Assembly: GCF_918797505.1 (NCBI RefSeq)
Contig: NC_092793.1
Coordinates: 62,019,749-62,083,748 of the forward strand
Origin: Bemisia tabaci
Taxonomy: Eukaryota; Arthropoda; Insecta; Hemiptera; Aleyrodidae
Length of the DNA: 64,000 nt
Direction: 5' to 3'
In this document: positions 1 through 11,326 of the stretch, one piece after another
How the letters are laid out: each line of letters opens with the position of its first letter
Numbering within the stretch: the first letter of the stretch is position 1
Notes under the pieces: model-generated
What the model was told of the DNA's origin: nothing
The model's database searches: none
What the model saw: the letters and a program-made list of their open reading frames with translations, nothing else
Made by a program: the position numbers and the translations under genes

Positions 1-85
1 CAACTCTCTGATCTCTAGCATGAGGTGGGAGATTACCGGAGAGTGACGTAGAAGTGAGGTTAGCCTTAGGGTCATTCACTTCAAC

Positions 86-422
86 CAGAGACAAGAGACC
101 CTCCACTAGTAACTTGGCTATGGTGGAAGCTTTTACTTTCGGGACTTCAGCATTCTACTGTTGACTTACCTACATGGTTGATGTTCAAGAACGTGTTGGC
201 AGTTTCGTTTTGCAAACAAGCCGAAAATGGCCGACGTTTGGGAAAGTTGTTTGGCTTATGACGTCATCCGAAGCTCATCATCGACCATGTAGGTAAGTCA
301 ACAGCCGAAAATATGGTGATGACTGTTGCTCGCTCATAATTGTCCATAAGGAATTGTTGAAACCCCGAAAGTAAAAGCTTCCACCTGTCGCTAGGAGGCC
401 AGTGGAGGGTCTCTTGTCTCTG
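86..422. repeat. Foldback (inverted repeat), arms 86-178 and 284-422
   Basis: The left arm (starting CAGAGACAAGAGACCC) is found reversed at 401-422, and the inner part CTGTTGACTTACCTACATGG is found reversed at 284-304. The right arm carries about 45 extra bases between these blocks. The reading frame of 94 codons here is a shadow of the repeat. Confidence 0.75.
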
Positions 423-1078
423 ACTTCAACTGTGCCAGGCTCGGAACCCGACCCCCTCCGATTTGGCTGAAAATTGGTATACGGGGTCTTTACATCATTA
501 TAAGAAATCAATTTGAAGGGTTTTCCCATCTGACACCCCGTTCGCGAGATATCGACCCCCAAAGTTGGGGTGAATTTTAGCGATATTCAAAAACGCCCGT
601 TTTAGCGATTCTCATTTTCTCGACTACCCTCTCTTTGACTCTCCATACCGAGACTCTATTCATCATACTTTGTAAGGATGTTTCTAAACCAATTTTTCAT
701 GTAGATTCTGAGTATGCCATCGAAATTAAGCTAAAAATTATTCTAATGGCCGTAATTTAGGGTTTTTTAAAATTTACGATTTTTTCGCCATTCAATGTTC
801 AAACTGAATTCTCTAAAAAACTGTCTCTCAGATTTTCGATTTTTTTTTTACTTCAAGCTTAGGATATATACTTTTGGTTGATATACTTTTTCCAATGGAA
901 CTCGAACGGTTAAGGGCCTAAAAAAATTCAAATAGGCAAAAAAAGGTTAAAAATGGTAAAAAAAGACGAACTTTTACATGTCAATCCAAATCTTTCGATA
1001 GTAAACTCTTCAATTATCGATATTTTCTCCCTTTTTACGCTCTAATATGTATAAAATCAGACTAGCAACGCTTCCCAT
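423..1078. other. Intergenic or intronic DNA, no gene seen
   Basis: Moderately AT-rich DNA with homopolymer-like runs and no splice-flanked coding frame. It lies upstream of the kinase exon at 7186 and, if the missing kinase exons are to the left, is intronic. Confidence 0.5.
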
Positions 1079-3529
1079 ACAAGTCACTTGAATGACTGTT
1101 AAAAAATGGGTTTTATACTATTTCACGTATAGTTAAACTTGTCAACTCCAGATTCTGAAATCAGAGGTGGAACCCTGAAAAACATGGACTTTCAGCTATT
1201 TCGGGCTAAAACGCTGGAAAAGTTAGATTTTTAAGTTGGGCTCAAAGGCGACGGTTGATCATATTCAAGTATGTTACGTGTCTAGTTGTCCTTGACACCA
1301 TTTTCGAAGCTCATTGCTTGTCACCTTTAGGCCCATTTCAAAATCTTAGGTAGAACCACGAAAAACGCGAAATTTCAGCTATTTTCGGCTCCGGAGCCAT
1401 GATTAGGCCCCTGTTTCGCAGCCAAAAAACGTGAGTATCGGCAAAACTCGTTTATTTCTGTCAAATATGCACCGTCAACTACCAAGTATCCAAACATTTC
1501 TCAATTCCGTGGAAGGGCCGATTGCGGCCCAAATCGGAACCCCTCCTTTCCCCTGGGAATGGACACGATATCACATGTGCTCCCTTGAGGAATATCCAGG
1601 AAAGCCCCTATGCTCCCAAGGGAATGACAGAGGATCCCTTCTGCTCCCAAAAAAGGAATGAACATGGGGTCATTTGTGCACCCATGGGAGTCTGCGGATC
1701 TTCAGACCCGCGCGTCCCACAGCTTTGAGGTTTGGTTCGCGGACTTCCGGTTTCTCGATCGTTTTTTTTATTGTATTTATTTTTAAGCTATTTTTTTATG
1801 TATTGATTTTTTTATTGATTGATTTATTTTCGTAATTTTTTTCAGGTGCGTTAAAGCCAAAAGATGCTTTGGAGCCGAATAAATTCGATATACTACTACC
1901 ATTTTATTTAAATAATTTAAAATATTTTATTTTTTTATTAAAACACATTTCAATCGACTTATTAATTGTTTATTTTAATCTACTTTATTTTATTTAATTA
2001 ATTTATTTAATATAATCTATTTTATTTATTTATTCGTTTTTTCATTTTATTCAATTTCATTTATTTATTTTTCTTTGATTTAATAACTGTACATATTTCT
2101 TTTTTATTTGACTCATGTGTTATTCACTTCTTTCTTTCCAAACATTGATCTGCTTTTTATTATTTCTGTTTCTTTGAAACTGCGTAATGTAGAAATTTCC
2201 AAGAAAATTGTTGCTTTCCATCATGGAATCGCCGCGGCGCTGGGGACGTTTATGCTTGCTAAATTACCTTCGATGAACATGCGAGCCTCCGGAGCTCCGC
2301 GACAGTGGCAATCGGGCGATCACGGGGGTTAAGCAACGTCGAGCGTAGTTAGTACTTACAATTAGATCGACGGAAGACCGCTTGGGAATGATCGCGGTGC
2401 GGAGATTTGCATAATAGCTAAGAATTCCTTTCATGTCTGAAACATGCCACGGTAACATAACACAAATTGGTTTTCTTGTTTGTGAATAACACATGAGTCA
2501 AATAAAAAAGAAATATGTACAGTTATTAAATCAAAGAAAAATAAATAAATGAAATTGAATAAAATGAAAAAACGAATAAATAAATAAAATAGATTATATT
2601 AAATAAATTAATTAAATAAAATAAAGTAGATTAAAATAAACAATTAATAAGTCGATTGAAATGTGTTTTAATAAAAAAATAAAATATTTTAAATTATTTA
2701 AATAAAATGGTAGTAGTATATCGAATTTATTCGGCTCCAAAGCATCTTTTGGCTTTAACGCACCTGAAAAAAATTACGAAAATAAATCAATCAATAAAAA
2801 AATCAATACATAAAAAAATAGCTTAAAAATAAATACAATAAAAAAACGATCGAGAAACCGGAAGTCCGCGAACCAAACCTCAAAGCTGTGGGACGCGCGG
2901 GTCTGAAGATCCGCAGACTCCCATGGGTGCACAAATGACCCCATGTTCATTCCTTTTTTGGGAGCAGAAGGGATCCTCTGTCATTCCCTTGGGAGCATAG
3001 GGGCTTTCCTGGATATTCCTCAAGGGAGCACATGTGATATCGTGTCCATTCCCAGGGGAAAGGAGGGGTTCCGATTTGGGCCGCAATCGGCCCTTCCACG
3101 GAATTGAGAAATGTTTGGATACTTGGTAGTTGACGGTGCATATTTGACAGAAATAAACGAGTTTTGCCGATACTCACGTTTTTTGGCTGCGAAACAGGGG
3201 CCTAATCATGGCTCCGGAGCCGAAAATAGCTGAAATTTCGCGTTTTTCGTGGTTCTACCTAAGATTTTGAAATGGGCCTAAAGGTGACAAGCAATGAGCT
3301 TCGAAAATGGTGTCAAGGACAACTAGACACGTAACATACTTGAATATGATCAACCGTCGCCTTTGAGCCCAACTTAAAAATCTAACTTTTCCAGCGTTTT
3401 AGCCCGAAATAGCTGAAAGTCCATGTTTTTCAGGGTTCCACCTCTGATTTCAGAATCTGGAGTTGACAAGTTTAACTATACGTGAAATAGTATATAACCC
3501 ATTTTTTAACAGTCATTCAAGTGACTTGT
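1079..3529. mobile_element. Giant foldback element, arms 1079-2127 and 2482-3529, with a 5S-containing loop
   Basis: Two arms of about 1,049 bp are near-identical reverse complements about a centre near 2304. Identical 76- and 68-codon frames appear on opposite strands at 1431-1661/2947-3177 and 1522-1728/2880-3086, which confirms the mirror symmetry. The outer part of each arm contains a roughly 200-bp module also found in tandem just outside at 3620-3895. The inner part is extremely AT-rich (1760-2110). The 354-bp loop (2128-2481) is different in composition and holds 5S rRNA-derived sequence. No protein with a recognisable function is encoded, so the element would be non-autonomous. No clear target duplication was found. 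Confidence 0.85.
2305..2402 (+). pseudogene. 5S rRNA-derived sequence in the foldback loop
   Basis: The stretch contains GATCAC, then GTTAAGCAACGTCGAGCG, GTTAGTACTTA and AGACCGCTTGGGAA in the order and near spacing of eukaryotic 5S rRNA positions of about 40-100. These are the box A / intermediate element / box C regions of the internal Pol III promoter. A short insertion separates the last two blocks. The 5' half of 5S is not clearly preserved, so it is not a functional 5S gene; a 5S-derived SINE head is the best reading. Confidence 0.75.
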
Positions 3530-3619
3530 GACCGTCAATATAGTAAGACTGTATGAATCCATTTTCTATATTCGAAGGCAAAATCTGGGTTCAGTCCAGA
3601 ACCTGAATAGAACGTGGGA

Positions 3620-3895
3620 CAAACGGGAATTTTCGACTATTTCGGGCTAAAACGTTGGTAAAGTTCGATTTCGAAGTTGTGCCCAAAGGCGACGGTTGAT
3701 CATATTTAAGTACGTATGTTAAGTTAGCGTCTAGGTGTCCTTGACACCATATTCGAAGCTCATCACCTTTTACCTTTGGGCATAGGTCGAAATCTGAGGT
3801 AGAACCGCGAAAAACATGGATTTTCAGCTATTTCGGGCTAAAAAGTTGGAGAAGTTCGATTTTGAAGTTGGGCCCAAAGACGACGGTTGATTATA
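3620..3895. repeat. Tandem copies of the foldback-arm module
   Basis: The module (with TCAGCTATTTCGGGCTAAAA and GGCGACGGTTGATCATAT) occurs about 1.4 times with a period near 197 bp. It is the same module as in the arms of the 1079-3529 element. The second copy is cut at 3895 by a CAGGGTG terminus. Confidence 0.7.
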
Positions 3896-4116
3896 CAGGG
3901 TGTCCCAAAAGTCCGTACCCCCGACCCCTGGTAAATTTTGAACGGTTGAAGGTAGATAAATGAAACTTTGAGAATGTTTCTATCACAAAGGAGACCATCT
4001 TTTAGGGGGGGTCAAAATTTTTGCCCCTCCCTCAGGGAGGGGGGGGGCAACCATTTTTTTTAAATGGTAACCCCTACCTCGTGATACATCATTAAAAAGA
4101 ACATTAAAAACTAAGA
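3896..4116 (+). mobile_element. Left end of a CAGGGTGTCCC-type element
   Basis: The sequence TATACAGGGTGTCCCAAAAG marks a very common insect transposon terminus, next to a TA. The matching right end was not found with confidence, so the element is truncated or merges with the foldback that follows. A G-rich run occupies 4005-4050. Confidence 0.55.
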
Positions 4117-4413
4117 ACACGTTCAGCCTTATTCTGAAGTTGGAATTGTTTCTTTATCGAATCGATGGTTTCTTCTATCTCTCTGCAACGGCAGTGGTGA
4201 CCGACAGTAACGAGATATCGAAATTTAAAGCTACCGAATCACTCAAGCGGTCCGATGAGTAGTTTTGGCGAGGGGCCTAGATCCATTGCTCTCGATCTCT
4301 ACACAATATCGATATCTCGGTACTGTCAGGCACCACTGCCGTTGCAGAGAGGTAGAAGGAACCATCGATTCGATAAATAAACAATTCCAACTTCAGAATA
4401 AGGCTAAACGTGA
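4117..4413. repeat. Foldback, arms 4117-4220 and 4310-4413
   Basis: Arms of about 104 bp pair around 4265, for example GCAACGGCAGTGGTGA against CACCACTGCCGTTGC. The 64-codon frame on the minus strand is a shadow of this repeat. Confidence 0.75.
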
Positions 4414-4647
4414 TTAAATAAGTAATACATTTTTTTGTGATTGCGGTGGCAGTTTCCATGAAAACTGACAACCCCGCCTCTACGCGAATTCCGACGGAAA
4501 TTAGGCAATGTTGTCAACACCATGTCGCAAATGGTCAGTTTAGGTTAACAAATGTAGCTGGATAAGATTAAATGAGTACTACTTTAAATTGTGATCGCAG
4601 CGGTGGTTTTCATCGAAAACCGGCAACACCGCCGCTACTTAAATTCC
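4411..4647. repeat. Direct repeat pair, 4411-4492 and 4566-4647
   Basis: Two copies, 155 bp apart, share GATTAAAT-AGTA, TTGTGAT-GC and AAAAC-G-CAAC with about 20-25% divergence by eye. No gene is seen here. Confidence 0.55.
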
Positions 4648-5365
4648 TAAAAATCATGTGAAAGTTTCAAAAAAGCGCAAAACATGAACTGACTTTTCGA
4701 ATTTTGTTTGGTCTAGGCGTTTTGCTTCAACACGGAGTTGCGAAACGTACCTAAACGAGCGTCAATATCGGGGTATCGGGCGTGTTACCGAATTTTCAAA
4801 TCGCTATAACTCGTGTTCCCTAAGTCTCTCAGAAAAGTATAGTATATCGATGGATGCGGAATCAAACGAACAATAGTTCCGACAGGTTTTTATTCAATCC
4901 CCACCAACCGCAAACACTTTTTTAGGCGGTAACGTGATTTTAAATAATTACAAAAATTAAAACGATGGCCAAAATGTGGCAACAATGGAGTCTTTGGCAT
5001 TGGTCGATAGAACGTAATTTTTTGCATCTTTTGGTATAAATACGAGCTCTGTAACTGCATTTCTGCAAAAGTTACGGATATTTGAAGCAGGTTACGACTT
5101 TAAAAAATGGCAACGCTATTTCCCTGGAGTTCCTGCAAAAACGGAGCTAGGGATTAGCCTCTCTCAACTAGTACTATCAGCCCACAAAGTTTCGTACATT
5201 CCGGGCTGGGTACATTTTCGCCTATATGAATAACCCTCTTTACCAAATTGTGCGCACTTTTCAGTAAAAATCACAGGAATTACTTAAAATTAATTTTAAG
5301 GGGGGGGGGGTTCAGACCCTCAAATACGTCAGTTCAAAGGTCATACGATTTTTCTGCGAAATAAG
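4648..5365. other. Repeat-like intronic DNA, no gene seen
   Basis: No frame over 60 codons and no splice-flanked exon. The G-run at 5299-5310 is one of many G/C homopolymers in this window. Confidence 0.45.
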
Positions 5366-5606
5366 CCAATTTTCCATAACTTTGCGTCAAAATTACCTCG
5401 GTAAGTTCAAAATTAGTTCAAAATTGCGTTTTAAAGTCCCCCAAATCTCGAGCAAAGTTAAAAAAAGAAATTTAAACTGTCAAATTTAATCACCTTAAAT
5501 TCCATTTTTTTTAACTCTGCCCGAGATTTGGGAGACTTTAAAACGCAATGTTGAACTAATTTTGAACTTACCGAGGTAATTTTGAGGCAAAGCTAGGGAA
5601 AATTGG
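5366..5606. repeat. Foldback, arms 5366-5466 and 5506-5606
   Basis: The left arm (AATTACCTCGGTAAGTTCAA) is read in reverse at 5561-5580; the arms also share the block around GCGTTTTAAAGTC. The 89-codon minus frame at 5495-5764 is a shadow. Confidence 0.8.
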
Positions 5607-5609
5607 TAT

Positions 5610-6430
5610 CTGTAATTTTTGAACTCAGCGACCCCCCAAGAATACCTAAAAATGTATTCTGCACGGTTTGGATATGAAGTCTGATTCATTAACACCCAAA
5701 TCGACTTTGGAACCATATTTTGGCGCGCGAAAATTGGTTGGCGCGCGTTGAGCGGAAACTTCAATAGCTCATAACTCCGAAACCGTTCGGTTCCCCAGCT
5801 TACATGACCACTCGTTGGATTCGAAAAAAGACGAACATTTTAAAAAACTGGTTTTGGTTCAAACACAAAAATGTGGTCTTTCAGTTTAGTGTGTTTAAAA
5901 GAAATTGTTTTTCCTCAAAAACTGAAAAAAAGCACATAAGTTAACTTAAAAATACAATTTTGGAATTTTGACTTTTAGAATCTTAAAGTATGCAATTTTA
6001 GACGATCTTTCGTCGAAACCGGGCCTCAATATCTTTTTTCGTTCGAAACATATCGAGGTTCACAGATTTTGACTTCCACCCCCCTAGCGCCTCCCAAAAT
6101 GTTTTGGGGGTCTGAAAATTTGGGGAATGAAGCGCTCCAATATGAATAACTGATAGAGACGTTTGAATAAGTTTTAGTGAGGGGGGGGGGGGGCGAAAAA
6201 AGTCGTTTTTGCATACGCCTCATTTTAAATGAAATGGAACAGATAAACTTTGAGATACGGTTGTACACAGATTTGGGAGACGCCAAACGGACGGACACAC
6301 ACTTTTTCAAGATGGTTATTTTGACTTCACGGACCTTAAAACGTCTAGGAATGATGAAATTTCAACTGTTTTTTTTTCTTAGATGACAATACTTCCTCTA
6401 CTCGCAAAGGGAGCGAGAAAGTAAAAAACC
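5610..6430. repeat. Copy of an interspersed repeat also forming the arms at 33.9-35.1 kb
   Basis: The block with GCGCGCGAAAATTGG, TTGAGCGGAAACTTCAAT and AAACTGGTTTTGGTTC matches 34580-34740 closely and in order, including the G-run and CGAAAAAAG at 6180-6200. The right end (6230-6425), finishing GGGAGCGAGAAAGTAAAAA, matches the reverse complement of 47418-47625. The frames seen here on both strands are shadows. Confidence 0.7.
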
Positions 6431-6618
6431 TAGGAGCCAATTTTCAGCCATCTTGAACTTTAACCGGCCGCCATTTTGAGATGGTTTGAGATATTAACTT
6501 CGGGTTTACGCGAAAAGTTTTCTTTTTTTACGTTCTTTCGAACGTGGTACCACGAGAGGGGTCTTTCCATTTGAAAAAAAGTTGGGGTCCTTTGCCCCCC
6601 ATCGCAAGGGGGCCCCCT

Positions 6619-6850
6619 CTGAAAATTTTAAGGGGGCGAAAAGTATAGCTTTGACCTAGGAATATCTCCCAAGTTTCAAATATTTATTTCAATATATTTA
6701 AGTGCTGTTTTATGTCAGCACTTAAATATTACTAACTATATTACTTTATGTTTATATTATTCTACCTCTCCTTTAAAATTTTAAGGGGGCAAAAAGTATA
6801 GCTTTGACCTAGGAATATCTCCCAAGTCTCAAATCTTTATTTCAATCAAG
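6619..6850. repeat. Direct repeat pair interrupted by a small hairpin
   Basis: A block with AAGTATAGCTTTGACCTAGG recurs after about 153 bp (6637 and 6790). Between them AATATTTAAGTGCTG-type sequence forms a short hairpin at about 6690-6730, like a small insertion. Confidence 0.6.
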
Positions 6851-7185
6851 TAAAAAGCTAGAAGGGGTGTAAGGGACTTTTGGATAAATATGCATACATA
6901 GGTACGCTTATGCTTCACGAGAAACTATTTTTTTGTATTTTGCATTTTTCAGTGGCAAATCATCGGAATCTTTTGCAAGGATCTATTTTCAAAGTTACCA
7001 CGTAGACTTGTACAGAAGTTTCGTAAAAATTGTCCATTTTTATGATGCTATGCTGAGACCTACATAAAGCTGGTCTTCTTCTGGAAAGAAGTAGTCCAAA
7101 GGACAACTATGAATGTAACCGAAGTGAAGGGCCCTCAATGAGTGGCACATCTTTTAAGATTGACCTTAAATGCATTTTGTTTCAG
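6851..7185. other. Intronic DNA before the kinase exon
   Basis: No repeat pair or exon recognised. It ends in the polypyrimidine tract and CAG acceptor of the exon at 7186. Confidence 0.4.
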
Positions 7186-7496
7186 GGCGGATACGTCACA
7201 CGACGTGTGGCAGTTTGCGATCGTGCTGTTCGTATGTCTGACCGGGTGTTTGCCATGGCAGAAAGCGGCCCTAGACGACCCTCGCTACAGCCGTTTTCTT
7301 TTCTGGCATGGGAGCAATGGTGTGCTTATGCCAATCCGCCAGCCGAAACTCTTCAAACTCCTGTCTTCGAAGGCCCAACGCTTTCTTAGGAAGTTCCTGG
7401 AGCCCCGCCCCGAAAAGCGGCCCAGTCGACTGGCACAACTCTCTGCCTACACCGACGACCGATGGCTCGCCAAATCCTCCTTTGAAAGATCAAGTG
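7186..7496 (+). CDS. meng-po: Internal exon of SBK1/meng-po-like Ser/Thr kinase (kinase C-lobe)
   Basis: This exon encodes 103 whole codons of the C-terminal lobe of a protein kinase. It opens with the subdomain IX motif (DVW at residues 6-8), followed by the hydrophobic helix and the tract LTGCLPW (18-24). A basic stretch RQPKLFKLLSSKAQRFL (51-67) precedes the subdomain XI segment EPRPEKRP (72-79), whose Arg is the usual end of the kinase fold. The spacing and the words LTG-LPW and DPRYSRF fit SBK1, known in flies as meng-po, from memory of that family. The exon sits between a TTTGTTTCAG acceptor and a G/GTAACA donor. It starts 1 nt before a codon boundary and ends with 1 nt left over, which pairs with the exon at 24928. 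The catalytic HRD and DFG exons are not in the window and should lie to its left. It is one of very few stretches here with gene-like codon use. Confidence 0.85.
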
Positions 7497-7841
7497 GTAA
7501 CACTTCCTACTCTTAAGTGCATTTTTCGGTCATAAGGAATTTTAGATTCCGCTAAGTCACGTCGTATCAATCATGGGCGAAATCATAGTTATGGGAGCCT
7601 ACTCCCCCCGCCTTCTATTCCCTAAAATTGAAAATAGTATCATCCAGATAAATAAGTACCAGAGAATATGTAGGTATGGTGGAAAAAAATCTTCGTCAAT
7701 GGTAACTCTTTGTAACAATGAAAAAGTATTTTGAGTTGAAATTTATGTGCAGAAATTAACCCCTATAGCAGATGCCCAAGACTTTTATGCATATAAGTAC
7801 GCGAAGTCCCACTTCGGGTCAAATTGACCCGTATTCAAATA
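7497..7841. other. Start of the 17.4-kb kinase intron, no gene seen
   Basis: Contains the GTAACA donor. A block at 7590-7710 loosely resembles 23900-24010, which suggests an old shared repeat. Confidence 0.4.
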
Positions 7842-7988
7842 CAGTATTCTCTCGCTATAACGCGCGAAGGAATCGTCTGGTCCCTTTAACGATTTTCTCG
7901 CTATAACAACACTCATAATAACGAAAATCTCTCTTTTGCGAGGGAATCGCTCGGTCTCTTGCCGATTCGTTACAGCGAGAGAGTACTG
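7842..7988. mobile_element. Pogo/Tigger-like MITE (147 bp)
   Basis: The ends CAGTATTCTCTCGCTATAAC and GTTACAGCGAGAGAGTACTG are imperfect inverted repeats of the CAGT...CTCG(T/C)TATAACG type known for pogo/Tigger-like Tc1-mariner MITEs. A TA is next to the left end only, so the flanking duplication is uncertain. It is too short to code. Confidence 0.65.
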
Positions 7989-9214
7989 AACATAGATCTC
8001 GATTATTTTCATTACTTTTTTAAAAAGACCTACAAATGGAAAATTTCATTTCAATTTCCCGGGGATTTCCGATGACTTTTTTGATTGGTTAATGAATAAA
8101 GGATCAATGGAAGCAAATCGACACAAACGTACACACAAGAAACCGGTGATAGGGCATAATGTCCCAAAAAATTCCACGAACAAAAAAATTTCCGGGTGTC
8201 TGAAATGTCCAGTAGCGGTAAAATGGCCCAAATAAAAATGCCCAAATGTCCGGTATTACCTACTATAAGTCATAATTAATATTGCCATTTAGATGTTCTT
8301 ATTAATTTTTCATACTTCCTCATCACTTACGTCTTGCGGCTCGATGCTAACTCGAACATATCCCCCTAAGATATCGTAAAATATCGTATTTATTTCTTTA
8401 TCTTTAAATTTTTATACCATTGGTCGTACCAGGTTAACTATACCAAGAAAAAGGTAGGAAAACTCTGTATCACTGCTTCTTCATTATCCCCATAGATATT
8501 TCTGTAGGAAGCTTCCAAGCACACCATTTTGCCATTGAGTCACGTTTGGGCATTTTTGTTTTTGGCCATAATACTGCTATTTGACATTCCAGATATTTTG
8601 CCATGCCTTAGATATAGAGTTTTTTGACTTTGGACATTTTTGTACTTTGAACTTTTATTTTTGGACATTTTATCCCATTACCCAAGAAACGGCTAATATT
8701 TTTTTAATATATTTTTTAAATATTATCTACATAATTTCTATGCTTTGATGGAAAGTGAGAAATACTTTTTTGAAAAGTTCACCTTTTCGGTAACATACAG
8801 GCGCTCTCCGCTCCCTCCTACCTCATCCGCCATATGTAAACCCCCCCCCCCCCCCCCCCCGAAGAGATAGTCCGATGAATTTGATCAGACTTGGGATTTC
8901 CAGGGATAGTCGCAAAAAATAATCGAGTTATCAGACGCCCTTCGGAGTGCTTAAGAGACCTCTAAAGGGTCGAGTAGAATCAAACAAGTTTTGTTCTACC
9001 ATGTAACCCGACTCCTTAGCCCGTATGTGTTGTACCTCAGATTCGGGGGAAAGGTGAGAAAACGAGGCTCGAATACGTTTCTCCTATCTTCGGTTGTGTT
9101 GCCCTTGAAGCACCACTACAAAGAAGACAAGCAGAAAAAAACACAAAATGGAAATGAAGTAAAGATTAGGACGTGCGGTGATGACGGCGGAAAGATACAA
9201 CTACTCGTGCCACT
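7989..9214. other. AT-rich intronic DNA, no gene seen
   Basis: A C-homopolymer of about 22 bases lies at 8839-8860. A short block near 9060-9100 (TACGTTTCTCCTATCTTCGG) recurs in similar form at 24270-24305, a dispersed repeat. The frame at 8991-9269 lacks splice or family support. Confidence 0.45.
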
Positions 9215-9415
9215 GGTAAAAACGACGGACACCCCAAGGATAGAAATTCTTGGGCGCGCGGATACCTAGTAGGCCATACGGACAAAGATGACTGTGCGAA
9301 CACCCCGGTCGCGGTATGGCCGTGCGGACACCTGCAATGGGCATAGGATCCCGGTGTAGCCGTGAGCACACCTGCGATGGGCGTACGAACACCAAAGATG
9401 GGCGTGCGGCCACCT
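9215..9415. repeat. GC-rich degenerate minisatellite
   Basis: About nine imperfect copies of a unit like GGGCGTGCGGACACCTGC follow each other. Three minus-strand frames (9166-9568) are produced by this repeat and are not genes. Confidence 0.6.
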
Positions 9416-9659
9416 TATCAACAGTGAAATTGCAGACACACATATCTTTGCTGCTATTTTACTATTAAGAAATTGAGAGATAACGCACCATTTCTTAAAA
9501 TTTTTGAGGAATTTCTGCAGACTAAGAAAAAAAAACAAGGAAGTTGGAAGGAATCTCTTAGTCTTCAAAAGAAATTGAAGTCCTAGTCCGGGTTCTTATG
9601 TTCAAAAAAAGCTTCCCGTGGAACGGTAAGTGAAGCAAGTGTGGAAAATATCTTAATCT
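9416..9659. other. Intronic spacer, no gene seen
   Basis: Short A-rich stretch between the minisatellite and the next repeat; nothing recognised. Confidence 0.4.
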
Positions 9660-10222
9660 CTTCATTTTGATGCGTAAAAAAAGAATTTCGATGTTGTCAA
9701 GCTCAATTTTGCGTCTAACCCCCCAAAATCAAGATGGCGGCCAAAATGGGGACTCGGGGGGTGAATATTATGGAATTTGATTTTGATGTCATGATTGGGG
9801 TCGATTCTTATGTAATTTTGGTCGTAGAATCCGAATTTGAAGTCCAAAATACTCTCCGACCCAAAGGGATGCCCCAAATCCAAGATGGCCGCCAAAATCT
9901 CCAAGATAGGGTCAAAACTGAGAAAGGTATGTAAAAAAGCCAAGTAGGGTGTTCTTGGTAGGGTTCTTTGGGTCGTAGATTTCACATATGACGTCAAAAA
10001 CTTACTACGGATCCATTGAAGCCCAAAAAAATCAAAATGGCGGCCAAAAGGGCTGCCGTTGCGGAGTGAAATATTTTGTTGAGGCAAATATCGTCGAATG
10101 AGGTGTCACTGTTTAGGTTTTTTGGGTCGTAGATTCCAAAAATGAGGTCCAAATAACCAAATAAGCTGATGGAAGTTCTCCAAAAGCCAAAATGGCGGCC
10201 CTAATGGCTGCCGCCCAGGCAT
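9660..10222 (+). repeat. Copy 1 of the AAGATGGCGGCCAAAAT repeat family
   Basis: The block with AAGATGGCGGCCAAAATGG, TTTTGGTCGTAGAATCCG and GGTCGTAGATTTC has the same order as 11327-11800 and the reverse complement of 16440-17010. The 141-codon minus frame and the 66-codon plus frame recur, altered, in the other copies and come from the repeat. Confidence 0.75.
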
Positions 10223-11326
10223 TGAGCGCGTTTGAACAATAGGGTGTCCCGTTTTGGACGTTAAAAAAAAAAATTGCGAAATTCAACAGAAATACTTGTC
10301 AAGAAGTTGTCTCATAGTTAGAAAAAAAAAGCACAAACAAATCTCAGGGTCGTAGCTAAAGGTTGGGTGGTCCCGCGAGGTACTTAAGATGTTTCACCGA
10401 TTTCTCAGCTTGGCGATCTTGCAGATTTTTTTTCGATAAATGCAATCGAGGCAGAAAGTCGCAAACGCGGATAATGAGACTTCTGATAGTATATTTTAAG
10501 AGAAAAATAACGGTTTGGACCCACGAGGATCAGAATTCCTCGTTCTTAGCTCTCAAAATGCAAAAATCAGCGATTTTAGCATTTTGTAGTCAAACCGCTG
10601 CTCGACCGTCGCTCGACTCAAATGTCGCGGCATTTGACGCGCTATCTCACAATGATCCCATTGTAGGAGTAAAAAGTCCTTCAAGTATGTTCATTAGAGG
10701 TGTAAGAGGGTCACTTTGGCCAATTTTTGTTGATATTAAACATTGAGCTCATTGTTTAAAAAATTTTTTTGTTTTGTTTTTTAAATATAATTTTCTTGTT
10801 TTTCATTATTTTTTAAAATGGTTTAAAAATGGCGACTCATCTTACACCAGAATTGAACCTCCTTTGGCGAAAAATGTACGTTGGTGGTCAAATCTCTCCT
10901 CTAAAAAAGTCTTTGGATTGAAAGCCTCCCAAAAAGCCGATGTTGCCATATTCTATTCCCTAAAAACACAAAAAACCGAGTACCTGTTTCAGTATTTGGA
11001 GGCTGTTCCTCACCGAGCTCATTGAGCAAATTTCAGCAAACCTTGAATTTTCATACGTTATGACCACATTACTAGTGATTATGTACATGTGTTTATCTAT
11101 ACAGCCTCCCACCGCGGCGCGACGTTGCCACATACCATCGATAAAATTCGATAAAAATCCGCGTTTCCCTAGATTTGAGCCATTTTTTCGAATATTGCAC
11201 TTTGCGGTTTGAGAAAAAAATCGGGAAATTAGGAGGCCGCATTCTTAGCGATCGGTACCCGTCCAAAAGGACGGGGGTGGGGGGTCTAGGTCTAAGGGTG
11301 GGTAAAAATTCGACGCGGATCAACGG
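10223..11326. other. Repeat-like intronic DNA, no gene seen
   Basis: A GGGTGTCCCGTTTTGGACG block at 10240 looks like a decayed transposon end. The 127-codon frame at 10363-10746 has no recognisable domain, biased composition and no splice context, so it is not called. Confidence 0.4.

Noticed and set aside
9662..10087. 141-codon minus-strand frame
   Set aside because: The same frame is partly repeated, with breaks, in the other copies of the AAGATGGCGGCC repeat; it is a product of repeat composition.
10363..10746. 127-codon plus-strand frame
   Set aside because: No recognised domain, no splice signals in a fitting phase, and surrounded by decayed repeats.
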